Notes: a model not told the origin generated them from the sequence alone. Positions 7,481-15,872 are shown, counted from the stretch's first letter. The stretch: 24,634 bases of DNA from Dehalococcoidia bacterium UBA2588 (GCA_002339805.1 DDKW01000002.1:1-24634); one strand, 5' to 3'. Program-made: numbers and translations.

Positions 7481-8359
7481 TTATTTAACGTTTGGCATCA
7501 CGTGATGCGCTAATATGTCTAGATTGTTGAAGATGTCATTAAGGTCGTTGGTATAAGAAGACGCTACCAAGCGGCTTACTCCCAATTCTTTAAAGGCTAT
7601 ACTGTTTTCTATAATCTCTTCTGGATTAGATCCAAGCCCATTACGGTCTCTGGTGCTCGAATTTATCGGAATGCTTATAGATATTGGAACATCAGAAACA
7701 TCCCGCCCCTGTTTTTCTAGCTCTTGATGTAATAATTCTATGCCAGCCCTTAGTGTCTCAGGATCATTAGCAGTTGGATGCCATCCATTCCCTATTCGTG
7801 CAGCTCTTTTAATCGCCGCCTCGCTGGTTCCGCCAATTAAAATAGGGATATGCGGCGTTTGTAATGGTTTTGGAGAAAATACAAAGTCTGGAACGGAATA
7901 AAAGTCTCCTGAATGTTGCACAACTGGATCTGTCCATAATTTTTTCATTAGAATAATTGCTTCATCGCTGAACTTACCACGTTGTCGAGGATTCACTCCC
8001 ATAGATTGTATTTCTTCTGGTATAACACCTACTCCGATGCCCATAAGTAAGCGTCCGTTACTCAGATGGTCTAGGGTGGCAGCTATTTTGGCTAACCGTA
8101 TAGGATGGTGATATGGCAAAACTAAAATACTAGTTCCTAACTTTATGCGAGAGGTTTTTGCTGCAACAAAGGTTAGAATTGTTAAGGGGTCATAATAAGG
8201 CTTGTCACCTATCCGGTCATAAATATAAGAAGCATTGAATACATGATCACTTACCCATATGGAATCTAATCCTTGTTCTTCTGAAGCTGTAGCGATATCC
8301 ACTATTGATTGTACTGAGTCTATCCCTTGGTTATTTGATACAGAAAAACCTATATCCAT
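7481..8359 (-). CDS. LLM class flavin/F420-dependent oxidoreductase
   Basis: A 292-residue luciferase-like (TIM-barrel) oxidoreductase. Typical features are the N-terminal MDIGFSVSN strand, GLDSIWVSDHVFN, DPLTILTFVAAKTSRIKLGT, the HPIRLAKIAATLDHLSNGRL block, GVGVIPEEIQSMGV, PHIPILIGGTSEAAIKRAAR and IGNGWHP. Family members use reduced FMN or F420 to oxidise or reduce small organic substrates; lipid, alkanesulfonate, pyrimidine and nitrilotriacetate enzymes all belong here, so the substrate stays open. The RIGNGWHP pattern resembles the F420-linked branch common in actinobacteria and Chloroflexota. A strong GAGGAGG ribosome site precedes the ATG. It is the first gene of the tight LLM - aminotransferase - reductase run. 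There is no signal peptide. Confidence 0.92.
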   Translation of the reverse strand: MDIGFSVSNNQGIDSVQSIVDIATASEEQGLDSIWVSDHVFNASYIYDRIGDKPYYDPLTILTFVAAKTSRIKLGTSILVLPYHHPIRLAKIAATLDHLSNGRLLMGIGVGVIPEEIQSMGVNPRQRGKFSDEAIILMKKLWTDPVVQHSGDFYSVPDFVFSPKPLQTPHIPILIGGTSEAAIKRAARIGNGWHPTANDPETLRAGIELLHQELEKQGRDVSDVPISISIPINSSTRDRNGLGSNPEEIIENSIAFKELGVSRLVASSYTNDLNDIFNNLDILAHHVMPNVK

Positions 8360-8422
8360 GAGATTTCCTCCTCTGGCTATTCAACCTGGGCAGAGTTTAA
8401 CATTAAGTACATTCAGAGGGTA

Positions 8423-9115
8423 CTATTTTCTCAATATACTTGCGCATTGTTGTATCACGGAATCAAAATCTTGTTCAGTTAGCCGACCCGTATTAGTGTT
8501 TCTTGGACTTGGATGATAGCAAGCCATTACTAATGGTAGATTGTCAGATACTTTGTAAACTTTTTTATGTTCAAATTTCTCGGTGTATTTCTGACCTTCA
8601 GATATAGAAATAGTTTTCAAATAATTATCAAAAGCTACTTTACCAAGCGCTAGCGTAAGCTTGAGGTTCTTGAGGAAGGAGAGTTCACTAATCAAATAGT
8701 TGCGGCAGTTTTCTATTTCTTTGCCAGTGGGTTTGTCTTTAGGTGGGGCGCATCTGATAATGTCAGTGATGTAAGTATTATTAAGTTTCAGCCCATCTTC
8801 TAAAGACACGGAAGAGTCTGAGTTTGCAAATCCATTCTTGTTTAAATATTTCATTAAAAAATCTGAAGATTTGTCTCCTGTGAATACTCTCCCTGTCCTA
8901 TTAGCCCCGTGCGCCGCTGGAGCAGATCCTAGTATTAGAAGTTCTGCATTTGGGTCGCCAAAACCATAAACTGGCTTGTTCCAATAAGATTCATTTTGGA
9001 ATCTCAATGGCCTATCTTGGAAGACTAATTTACGGTAATGAGTTAGCCTTCTACATTTCTTGCAGGACTCGATTTTGTCTTTCAATTGTTGCTGATTGTA
9101 AGTTTTTACGACCAT
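8423..9115 (-). CDS. Type 5 uracil-DNA glycosylase (UDGb family)
   Basis: A 230-residue iron-sulfur uracil-DNA glycosylase. Motif A reads LGSAPAAHGANRTGRVFTGD (about residues 62-81), the diagnostic form of the type 5 (UdgB) subfamily, with alanine after the histidine-glycine rather than the acidic residue of other UDG types. Motif B is HPSPRNTNTG (201-210). Four cysteines fit the cluster ligands: Cys18 and Cys21 near the start, Cys122 in RCAPP and Cys137. Members remove uracil, and in studied thermophile enzymes also hypoxanthine, from DNA. The ribosome site before the ATG is weak. The gene is divergent from the FAD/Fe-S dehydrogenase and 63 nt upstream of the LLM gene. A second base-excision enzyme (nth) lies at the far end of the same gene run. 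Confidence 0.93.
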   Translation of the reverse strand: MVVKTYNQQQLKDKIESCKKCRRLTHYRKLVFQDRPLRFQNESYWNKPVYGFGDPNAELLILGSAPAAHGANRTGRVFTGDKSSDFLMKYLNKNGFANSDSSVSLEDGLKLNNTYITDIIRCAPPKDKPTGKEIENCRNYLISELSFLKNLKLTLALGKVAFDNYLKTISISEGQKYTEKFEHKKVYKVSDNLPLVMACYHPSPRNTNTGRLTEQDFDSVIQQCASILRK

Positions 9116-9164
9116 ACACTACCATTCGATCAATTAAAATTTAGATTCATAAGTCTTAACACTG

Positions 9165-9170
9165 TATAAT
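9165..9170 (+). promoter_or_regulatory. Candidate -10 box for the FAD/Fe-S dehydrogenase operon
   Basis: A perfect TATAAT lies 45 nt before the ATG of the dehydrogenase, in the 100-nt AT-rich divergent gap. The hexamer 17-18 nt upstream (TTAGAT/TAGATT) matches TTGACA poorly, so only the -10 element is proposed. A second overlapping TATAAA lies at 9173-9178. The gene has a strong ribosome site, AGGAGAGG at 9206-9213. Confidence 0.4.
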
Positions 9171-9215
9171 ATTATAAATTTTAGTGAAATCTATTGTTTC
9201 TGTATAGGAGAGGAA

Positions 9216-12116
9216 ATGACTACGGCTGAAGCTCGAATTAGAGGAAATGAAAGACGAGAAATAGAACAAGATCTATCAAAACTAGTTACCGGAGAAGTGA
9301 AGTTCGATCCTTTCTCCAGAGTTCTTTATAGTACTGATGCAAGTATTTATCAGATGGAGCCCATTGGAGTTGTAATACCTAAGAATACCGATGATGTGCA
9401 GGCGACCGTCCAGTATTGTAGCGATAATAATATCCCGATGTTACCTAGAGCAGGTGGTACAAGCTTAGCTGGACAGACTGTGAACCACGCTGTGGTTATA
9501 GATTTTAGTAAATACTTAGACTCTATTATCGAGATAAATCAAGAAGAACAATGGGCAAGAGTACAACCAGGAATAATTCTTGATCAATTTAATAAGCAAT
9601 TGGCACCTTATGATTTACACTACGCTCCAGATCCGACGACATCAAGCAGAGCTTGTGTTGGAGGAGGGATAGGTAATAACACGTGTGGTTCCCATTCGGT
9701 GATTTACGGAAAAACGTTGGACCACATACAAGAATTAGATGTGATTTTATCCGATGCTAGCCAGGCTCACTTTAGAGAAATTCAGGGAGCTGAACTAGAG
9801 AGTAAATTAAATGGCAGTACTTTTGAGTCAGAAATATATAGAGGAGTCCTTTCTATATCTCAGAATCAAGTAGCTGAAATTGAAAAGAGATACCCCAAGA
9901 TTCTTCGTAGAGTCAGTGGATATAATTTGGATAACTTTATGCTGGATGGTCCAGTGAACATGTCCAATATAGTTGTGGGTTCTGAAGGTACTTTATGTGT
10001 GGTAACTGAAGCCAAAGTGAACTTGGTTCCCAATCCAACAGTGACTGGTTTATCAGTCTTGCATTTTAGAGACATAGTTGAGGCTAGTTATGCTACAACT
10101 AGCATATTAGAGTACAACCCATCCACTATAGAAGTCATGGATAAGATGCTTTTGGATCGCTGTAGGGAATCTTTGGGATTTGCTCAAAATATGAGCGCTA
10201 TCCAAGGCGAACCTGGAGCAATACTTCTCATAGAATTCTATGGTGAATCTGTAGCTGAAGTCGAATCCAAAATGGAAAAATTGAAAGATGATATGGCCAG
10301 AAAGAGATTTGGTTATGCATGTGTGAATATATCGGACAAGGCTGGCCAGAATAATGTATGGAATATCAGAAAAGCAGGCTTAGGTCTGCTTATGAGCATC
10401 CATGGAGATGCCAAACCCATACCTTTCGTAGAAGACACTGCAGTTGATCCCTCTGTATTAGGAGACTTTGTTACTAGATTTGATGAAATTGTTAAAAGCC
10501 ACGGGACAGAAGCAGGTTACTATGGCCATGCTAGCGTTGGATGCCTCCATATCAGACCACTGATTAGTCTGAAAGATGATGAAGGTATTTCTAAAATGTT
10601 CTCTATTGCAGATGAAATAAGCGACCTTGTAAATGAATTCGGAGGCTCATTAAGTGGTGAACATGGAGATGGGATCGTAAGAGGAGTATTTACCGAAAAA
10701 ATGTTTGGTCCTGAAATCACCCAAGCATTCAGAGATTTGAAGACGACTTTCGACCCTAATAAAATATTAAATCCCAACAAAATCATTGATTGTCCTCCTA
10801 TGGAAGAAAACTTGAGATATGGTAGAGATTACACTTCTCAGCCTATTGAAACTGTCTTTGATTTCTCTATTGATGGTGATTATGCCGGGGCTGTTGAGAT
10901 GTGTAATGGAATGGGCGCCTGTAGAAAACTTGATGGTTCTATGTGCCCATCTTATATGGCAACTCGTGATGAAGAACATTCCACAAGAGGGCGAGCTAAC
11001 TTATTAAGAGCAGCTCTTTCAGGTAATTTGCCTGAGCATGATCTTTCTAGTAAACGCTTGTATGAGTCTTTGGATTTATGTTTGGAGTGCAAAGCTTGTA
11101 AATCCGAATGCCCTTCAGGCGTTGATATGACCAAATTAAAATATGAATTCCTAGATAAGTTTTATGCTAAAAACAGAATGCCACTAAGGAATAAAATTTT
11201 TGGAAATATAAATAAGTTCAACAGAATGGGAAGTGCCTTGGCTCCATTAGCTAATTTAATGATGAATAGCTATCCAGGGAAACTTATGGCGAGTCTTGTG
11301 TTTGGTGTATCAATGAATCGACAAATGCCTAGATTTGCAAATCAAAGTTTGGGTTCGTGGTTTAATAATCGACCTGCGGATGCTGAAAGTGCTACTAAGG
11401 ACACAGTTGTGTTTTTTAATGACACATTTACTAATTACAATTATCCGGAAGCGGGTAAAGCGGCTATAAAAGTTCTTGAAGCAGCTGGATTTAATGTTGA
11501 GCTAGCCGATTCAAGATGTTGTGGAAGGCCTTTAATGTCCAAAGGGTTACTAAAGGAAGCAAAAGCCAATGCTCGCTACAATGTTGATATGTTGCATGCA
11601 TATGTTTCACAGGGAATACCTATAGTTGGCTGTGAACCTAGCTGCGTTTTTACTCTTACTGATGAGTACCCAGATTTACTTCAAGATGATAAAGCAAAGC
11701 TAATCGCAGAGAACAGCTTTCTAATAGATGAATTTTTGATTAAGCACATCAAAGATAACGACATTAAATTGGATTTCAAAGAAGATGCTAAAAATATTAT
11801 ATTCCACGGTCATTGCCATCAGAAATCTATGATCGGAACACAGTATTCTATGGAGATGCTCAATATGCCTCCAGGATACAAAGCTGAACTGATTAACGCT
11901 GGTTGCTGCGGTATGGCTGGCTCTTTTGGATATGAGAAAGAGCATTACGATATATCTATGAAAATAGGAGGCGAAGGAGTATTTCCTGCGGTGAATGCTA
12001 AAGGTTCAGACTGGGATGTAGCAGTTATGGGTATCTCATGCAGACAACAAATCGAGCATGGGACTGATAGTCATCCTAGGCATATGATTGAAGTGTTCGC
12101 AGACTCTTTGTCTTAA
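9216..12116 (+). CDS. FAD-linked oxidase / Fe-S / CCG-domain D-2-hydroxyacid dehydrogenase (YdiJ-like)
   Basis: A 966-residue multidomain flavoprotein. The N-terminal FAD-binding (PCMH) domain spans about 40-270 with PRAGGTSLAGQ at 77-87. The FAD-oxidase C-terminal domain follows to about 530 and holds GEHGDG at 481-486. Two ferredoxin-like clusters follow: C563, C569 and C577 with MCPSY, and C622-LE-C625-KA-C628-KSE-C632-P. Two heterodisulfide-reductase-type CCG modules end it (CCGRP at 768-772, GCCGMAGS from 896, with GHCHQKS between). This is the single-chain architecture of E. coli YdiJ, a D-2-hydroxyglutarate dehydrogenase, and of related D-lactate/glycolate oxidising enzymes that pass electrons to the respiratory chain. 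The substrate here is unknown. A strong ribosome site supports the start. It heads a three-gene plus-strand run. Confidence 0.93.
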   Translation: MTTAEARIRGNERREIEQDLSKLVTGEVKFDPFSRVLYSTDASIYQMEPIGVVIPKNTDDVQATVQYCSDNNIPMLPRAGGTSLAGQTVNHAVVIDFSKYLDSIIEINQEEQWARVQPGIILDQFNKQLAPYDLHYAPDPTTSSRACVGGGIGNNTCGSHSVIYGKTLDHIQELDVILSDASQAHFREIQGAELESKLNGSTFESEIYRGVLSISQNQVAEIEKRYPKILRRVSGYNLDNFMLDGPVNMSNIVVGSEGTLCVVTEAKVNLVPNPTVTGLSVLHFRDIVEASYATTSILEYNPSTIEVMDKMLLDRCRESLGFAQNMSAIQGEPGAILLIEFYGESVAEVESKMEKLKDDMARKRFGYACVNISDKAGQNNVWNIRKAGLGLLMSIHGDAKPIPFVEDTAVDPSVLGDFVTRFDEIVKSHGTEAGYYGHASVGCLHIRPLISLKDDEGISKMFSIADEISDLVNEFGGSLSGEHGDGIVRGVFTEKMFGPEITQAFRDLKTTFDPNKILNPNKIIDCPPMEENLRYGRDYTSQPIETVFDFSIDGDYAGAVEMCNGMGACRKLDGSMCPSYMATRDEEHSTRGRANLLRAALSGNLPEHDLSSKRLYESLDLCLECKACKSECPSGVDMTKLKYEFLDKFYAKNRMPLRNKIFGNINKFNRMGSALAPLANLMMNSYPGKLMASLVFGVSMNRQMPRFANQSLGSWFNNRPADAESATKDTVVFFNDTFTNYNYPEAGKAAIKVLEAAGFNVELADSRCCGRPLMSKGLLKEAKANARYNVDMLHAYVSQGIPIVGCEPSCVFTLTDEYPDLLQDDKAKLIAENSFLIDEFLIKHIKDNDIKLDFKEDAKNIIFHGHCHQKSMIGTQYSMEMLNMPPGYKAELINAGCCGMAGSFGYEKEHYDISMKIGGEGVFPAVNAKGSDWDVAVMGISCRQQIEHGTDSHPRHMIEVFADSLS

Positions 12117-12121
12117 CAAAG

Positions 12122-12138
12122 AACTTTTCTGAAAAGTT
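12122..12138 (+). other. Short perfect hairpin between the dehydrogenase and AcoX-like gene
   Basis: AACTTTT (12122-12128) and AAAAGTT (12132-12138) form a 7-bp stem with loop CTG, fitted exactly into the 29-nt gap after the TAA stop. No T-run follows on the plus strand, so it is not a standard intrinsic terminator. It could affect mRNA processing or limit translation of the next gene, whose ribosome site is weak. AT-rich stems of this size also arise by chance. Confidence 0.35.
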
Positions 12139-12145
12139 TAGATTG

Positions 12146-13138
12146 ATGGGAACAGTCGGCATCATAGCAAATCCGTATTCCAGCAAGGATATACGGCGTT
12201 TGACTGGAAGTGCGAGAATCGTTACTGACTGGGAAAAAGTTAATGTCTTGCGCCGTATCATTATTGGCATGCAATCTCTGAAAGTAGACAAGATACTTGC
12301 CATGAATGATAGTGCTCATTTGATGCAACGGGCGATCAAGCATCCAGGAATATCAATGCCTGTAGAGTTTTTGGATCAACCTGTTATGGGGAATGCCAAC
12401 GATACACTTTTGGCTTCTCAAAAAATGGCGGAAATAGGAATTGATGTGTTGGTTTCTCTTGGTGGGGACGGAACCAATCGGATGATAGCAAAAGGGTATG
12501 ACCAACATACGGTATTGCCTGTATCGACTGGTACAAATAATGTGTTCCCATATGATTTGGAAGGGACTCACATAGGGATATGCGCTGGGCTGATTGCGTC
12601 TCATAAAGTTGATAAGTCGGATTGCACTGTTCAAAGTAAACAGATATTAGTTACCTTGGAAAATGGCGATAAAGATTTGGCATTAGTAGACTTGGCAATA
12701 TCTACCGCAAATTTTGTTGCGTCTAGGGCTATTTGGGATTTTAATGATCTGGACGAGGTGTTCCTAACGCGTTGCGAACTTTTGGACTTGGGGTTGGCTT
12801 CAGTAGGTGCCCGCCTTCATCCTATTGCTGTTGATGAGGATAACGGATTAAGGTACAAGATAGCCAAAACTGCTGTAGCTACCAAGAAAATACTCTCTCC
12901 TATCGGGCCTGGAACAATACAAGAAGTTTTAGTTTCTGATTGGGGAATCATAGATAAAGGTGAAATCATTACTAGAGACATATCTAGGTGTACGTTGGCT
13001 TTTGATGGAGAACGGGAAATACAAATCACTAAGCCTCAGACAATTCAAATAGAATTGATAAGGAAAGGTCCATTTATAGTGGATGTAGGTTCTTGCTTGA
13101 AAAAAGCTTCTGAACAAGGGAATTTTGATATTGCGTAA
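12146..13138 (+). CDS. AcoX-like ATP-NAD kinase family protein
   Basis: A 330-residue protein from the ATG at 12146; a TTG one codon earlier is possible but less likely. It has the N-terminal GIIANPYSSKDIRRL motif and SLGGDGTNR (GGDGTN at 106-111), the nucleotide-binding signature of the NAD-kinase/diacylglycerol-kinase superfamily, followed by LPVSTGTNNVFPYDLEGTHIG. The KDIRRL form and overall length are those of AcoX, the conserved protein of acetoin operons with no proven enzymatic role, rather than housekeeping NadK. It follows the YdiJ-like dehydrogenase by 29 nt with a hairpin between, and precedes a TauE protein by 18 nt. A link to cofactor supply for the neighbouring oxidation is inference. 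No acetoin dehydrogenase genes are visible in the window. Confidence 0.85.
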   Translation: MGTVGIIANPYSSKDIRRLTGSARIVTDWEKVNVLRRIIIGMQSLKVDKILAMNDSAHLMQRAIKHPGISMPVEFLDQPVMGNANDTLLASQKMAEIGIDVLVSLGGDGTNRMIAKGYDQHTVLPVSTGTNNVFPYDLEGTHIGICAGLIASHKVDKSDCTVQSKQILVTLENGDKDLALVDLAISTANFVASRAIWDFNDLDEVFLTRCELLDLGLASVGARLHPIAVDEDNGLRYKIAKTAVATKKILSPIGPGTIQEVLVSDWGIIDKGEIITRDISRCTLAFDGEREIQITKPQTIQIELIRKGPFIVDVGSCLKKASEQGNFDIA

Positions 13139-13156
13139 AAATAATAGGAATTATAA

Positions 13157-13903
13157 ATGCTAGGAGGAACGGACTTAGTTATATCTCTTTTGGTAGTTTT
13201 TATGGGTAGTTTAGTCTATTCAACTGTGAGCTTTGGGATGGGATTAGTGATCGTGCCTTTTCTGTTGTTGTTTGTGCTACCTATTGAGGCCGTGATTATA
13301 GTGGATGTTTTGATTGCTATAGTTGCAATCTGCGTTGCATTTGAAGCAAGAAAAGAGATTGTACTCAATAAAACATATGTATTAATTATTGGAGCTGCAG
13401 TCGCAATTCCAATAGGAGCTTACGCTTTAGATGTAACCGACCCAACCGTTTTGAAGTTAGTGATAGGTGGGGCGATAATTATGCTAGGAATCATAAGCCT
13501 GCTAGGAATTAATGTACCTCTCGCCAAGAATAGAATTACTGGTCTTGCTATAGGTTTTGTAACTTATTTATGTATCACTGCTTTGGGGATTGGAGGTCCT
13601 TTATCTGCATGGTATGCAATCGCTCAGAAATGGTCGGTGAACCAAACCAGGGGCACTCTATCAGCGTATTTCACTGTGGCGAATCTTTTAGCTTTGTTTT
13701 GTTATATCAGTTTAGGCATGGTTACTTCGGACATGTGGCTAAATGTACTTATATTGAGTCCTGCCACAGTGGCAGGGATTTTGGCTTCCCGCCCGCTTGT
13801 GAAACGGCTAAAGTTGAGTACTTTTCGCTACGTTTCGATCACTATCATATTTTTGGGCGGGTTCACCTTGCTATCTAGAGAACTTTATAAATTATTATTT
13901 TGA
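13157..13903 (+). CDS. TauE/SafE family membrane transporter
   Basis: A 248-residue, strongly hydrophobic protein with about eight membrane segments and the family's two-repeat layout. The first repeat starts VFMGSLVYSTVSFGMGLVIVP and the second carries LCITALGIGGPLSAWYA. TauE/SafE proteins export or import small anions; studied members handle sulfite, sulfoacetate or related organosulfur compounds, but most are uncharacterised. The ATG lies 18 nt after the AcoX-like gene with AGGA upstream, so all three plus-strand genes probably share a transcript. The context suggests it moves the substrate or product of the 2-hydroxyacid oxidation. The stop is one base from the stop of the convergent thioredoxin reductase, leaving no room for a terminator. 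Confidence 0.9.
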   Translation: MLGGTDLVISLLVVFMGSLVYSTVSFGMGLVIVPFLLLFVLPIEAVIIVDVLIAIVAICVAFEARKEIVLNKTYVLIIGAAVAIPIGAYALDVTDPTVLKLVIGGAIIMLGIISLLGINVPLAKNRITGLAIGFVTYLCITALGIGGPLSAWYAIAQKWSVNQTRGTLSAYFTVANLLALFCYISLGMVTSDMWLNVLILSPATVAGILASRPLVKRLKLSTFRYVSITIIFLGGFTLLSRELYKLLF

Positions 13904-13904
13904 T

Positions 13905-14822
13905 TTATTGAAGATCATGGAATGCAGACAGTGCTGCAGTTATACCATCTCCTACTGCTGTCCCCAATTGTCTAGTGGATTCTGCTCTAATATCTCCGCA
14001 TGCATATACTTTAGGTAATTTTGTTCTCATATGTGCGTCAGTGTATACGTGGCCTAGTGCATCCATATCTAGTAATGAACTTATGTATCCTGAATTGGGC
14101 TCGAAACCAACATATATAAATGCAGCGGCGGTAGGATAGTCATACACTTCACCAGTTTTGAGATCTTTAACTCTTGCTGCGGTAAGTAGATCGTCTCCTA
14201 CGAATTCTTCAACTACGTGGCTCCAGAGCCATTTGTATTTTGGATTAGCAAAGGCTCTTTCTTGGAGTATTTTAGTAGCTCTAAGCTCATCTCTTCGGTG
14301 GACGACTGTTACAGAATTCACGATACCAGTGAGATAATTGCTTTCGTCCATAGCCGCATCACCACCACCAATTACCATAACGTCTTGCCCTTTAAAAAAG
14401 TTCCCATCGCATACTGCGCAATAAGAAACTCCTTTTCCTGAAAGTGCATCTTCACCAGGGATACCAAGAGTTTTATGGGATCCTCCAGTAGCTATGATTA
14501 CAGCTTTGGCGTGCAAGTCCCCATCATCGGTATGTATTATTTTGGTTTCTTTGTCAAAGTCTGACACTCCTTCAATGGTTGAAAAATCAATTTCTGCGCC
14601 AAACCTTTCTGCTTGTTGTTGCATATTGGTTGCAAGTTGCTGTCCAGTTTCTCCCTCTGGAAATCCTGGATAATTTTCTATTTCGTCAGTAATTAGTAAT
14701 TGCCCTCCGACTCCCAAGTTTTCTAGGACAATTGTTTTAAGCATAGCTCTAGTAGAGTACAGCGCTGCTGATAAGCCAGCAGCTCCTCCGCCTAGAACAA
14801 CTACATCACAAGTTTTAACCAT
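13905..14822 (-). CDS. trxB: Thioredoxin reductase (NADPH, FAD)
   Basis: A 305-residue flavoenzyme that transfers electrons from NADPH to thioredoxin in the cytoplasm. The N-terminal FAD motif VVVLGGGAAGLSAALYS, the redox-active CAVCDG (Cys135/Cys138), the second dinucleotide motif VIGGGDAAMDE and the HRRDELRA stretch typical of NADPH specificity are all present, and the C-terminal YACGDIRAESTRQLGTAVGDG closes the FAD site. Its length equals that of the usual low-molecular-weight bacterial enzyme. A clear purine-rich ribosome site (AGAGAGGTGG) precedes the ATG. It lies 32 nt downstream of the epimerase and is probably co-transcribed with it. No thioredoxin gene is adjacent. The assignment as TrxB rather than ferredoxin-NADP reductase rests on the CxxC motif. 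Confidence 0.96.
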   Translation of the reverse strand: MVKTCDVVVLGGGAAGLSAALYSTRAMLKTIVLENLGVGGQLLITDEIENYPGFPEGETGQQLATNMQQQAERFGAEIDFSTIEGVSDFDKETKIIHTDDGDLHAKAVIIATGGSHKTLGIPGEDALSGKGVSYCAVCDGNFFKGQDVMVIGGGDAAMDESNYLTGIVNSVTVVHRRDELRATKILQERAFANPKYKWLWSHVVEEFVGDDLLTAARVKDLKTGEVYDYPTAAAFIYVGFEPNSGYISSLLDMDALGHVYTDAHMRTKLPKVYACGDIRAESTRQLGTAVGDGITAALSAFHDLQ

Positions 14823-14854
14823 AATTTAGTTCCACCTCTCTCTCCCTAATAGTA

Positions 14855-15787
14855 TCAAGAATGCGCCTGAATGTATTGTAACGTCTCTTGCAAGCCGTTT
14901 TCAAAGGCAACCTCGGGTTCCCATTCTAATTCTCGTTTGGCTTTAGAGTAATCTAAAGAAATTTCGAAGACGTCCCCCGGTCTAGGTGCTCCTAAGAGCG
15001 CTTCCTTGGCGAAGTCTGTGTGTTCTTTTATAAGATCATAAATTTGGTTCACGCTATACATTACCGATGAGCCAATGTTGTAAACTGTTTGCTTTCCATG
15101 TGATATCGCCAGCATGTTTGCTTTTACTACATCATGCACACTGACAAAGTCACGCTTCTGTTCTCCGGTTCCATAAATAGTGGGCTGCTTGCCTTCTTGC
15201 ATTAGAGTTGCGAATATAGGGATTACCCCGGCTTCTCCGTTTCCATCTTGTCTAGGCCCGTATACATTTGAATAACGGAGTATACAGTAATTTAGGTTAT
15301 GTAATTTATGATACAACTGAATGAATTGCTCTCCTTGGAATTTGGAGACTCCATAGTTTGATATTGGGTGTGCAGGAGTGGATTCATCTACCGGGAGCTC
15401 CGGAGGTTCGCCATAAATAGCGCCCCCTGTCGAAGAGTAAATTAACTTTTTGACCCCATGCTCGTGGCAGTTTTCTACCACTTTCAAAGTACCAAGTACA
15501 TTAGTTGATGCATCAAGCATGGGTTTTTGTGATGATATAGCTACACTTGATTGTGCGGCTAGATGAAAGACTAAAGAAGGTTTTTCTTTTTCAAATATAG
15601 AATCTAGGGTGCCGGAAGTAATATCACCATGCATAAAAATACATTTGGGATTAATATTCTTCAACTGGCCAGAGCTCAAGTCGTCTATGACGACTACTCT
15701 CATTCCTGTTTCTAGCAGCCGATCAACTAAATGGGAACCGATGAAACCGGCTCCGCCTGTCACAAGTGCAGTATTTTCGTTAGCCAT
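14855..15787 (-). CDS. NAD-dependent sugar-nucleotide epimerase/dehydratase (UDP-glucose 4-epimerase-like)
   Basis: A 310-residue extended short-chain dehydrogenase. TGGAGFIGSHLVD (10-22) binds NAD, DDLSSG follows the second strand, HLAAQSSV is the conserved substrate loop, and the catalytic set is SSTGG (119-123) with Tyr145 and Lys149 in YGVSKFQGE. LRYSNVYGPRQ and IYGTGEQKRDFVSVHDV are typical of UDP-glucose/UDP-galactose or UDP-glucuronate 4-epimerases, which feed surface polysaccharide synthesis. The exact sugar cannot be decided. A promoter with good boxes lies in the divergent gap upstream. The ribosome site is poor (no clear GGAG before the ATG), so initiation may rely on the AT-rich leader. 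TrxB follows 32 nt downstream. Confidence 0.93.
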   Translation of the reverse strand: MANENTALVTGGAGFIGSHLVDRLLETGMRVVVIDDLSSGQLKNINPKCIFMHGDITSGTLDSIFEKEKPSLVFHLAAQSSVAISSQKPMLDASTNVLGTLKVVENCHEHGVKKLIYSSTGGAIYGEPPELPVDESTPAHPISNYGVSKFQGEQFIQLYHKLHNLNYCILRYSNVYGPRQDGNGEAGVIPIFATLMQEGKQPTIYGTGEQKRDFVSVHDVVKANMLAISHGKQTVYNIGSSVMYSVNQIYDLIKEHTDFAKEALLGAPRPGDVFEISLDYSKAKRELEWEPEVAFENGLQETLQYIQAHS

Positions 15788-15818
15788 TATTATAGTAGGT
15801 CATCTGATAATTGTTCTC

Positions 15819-15847
15819 ATCATACATTTGCCTTAAAGGTATTTCAA
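15819..15847 (-). promoter_or_regulatory. Predicted promoter for the epimerase-trxB unit
   Basis: On the minus strand TTGAAA (15842-15847) and TATGAT (15819-15824) are separated by exactly 17 nt, a good match to the sigma-70-type consensus. The -10 box ends 31 nt before the epimerase ATG. The -35 box and spacer overlap the inverted repeat at 15833-15858, so a protein bound there would block this promoter. Confidence 0.62.
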
Positions 15848-15858
15848 TTATACCTTAA
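15833..15858. promoter_or_regulatory. Inverted repeat, candidate operator between epimerase and GarR-like gene
   Basis: TTAAAGGTAT (15833-15842) and ATACCTTAA (15850-15858) are inverted copies with one bulged A; the uninterrupted core is AAGGTAT...ATACCTT with a 7-nt centre. It covers the -35 region of the epimerase promoter and lies 14 nt upstream of the -35 box of the GarR-like gene. That is a usual position for a regulator acting on a divergent pair. No regulator gene is in the window. Confidence 0.5.
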
Positions 15859-15872
15859 CACTCGTCAGTATC

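Noticed and set aside
12146..13138. Housekeeping NAD kinase (nadK)
   Set aside because: It has GGDGTN, but the N-terminal ANPYSSKDIRRL motif, length and operon setting fit AcoX better.
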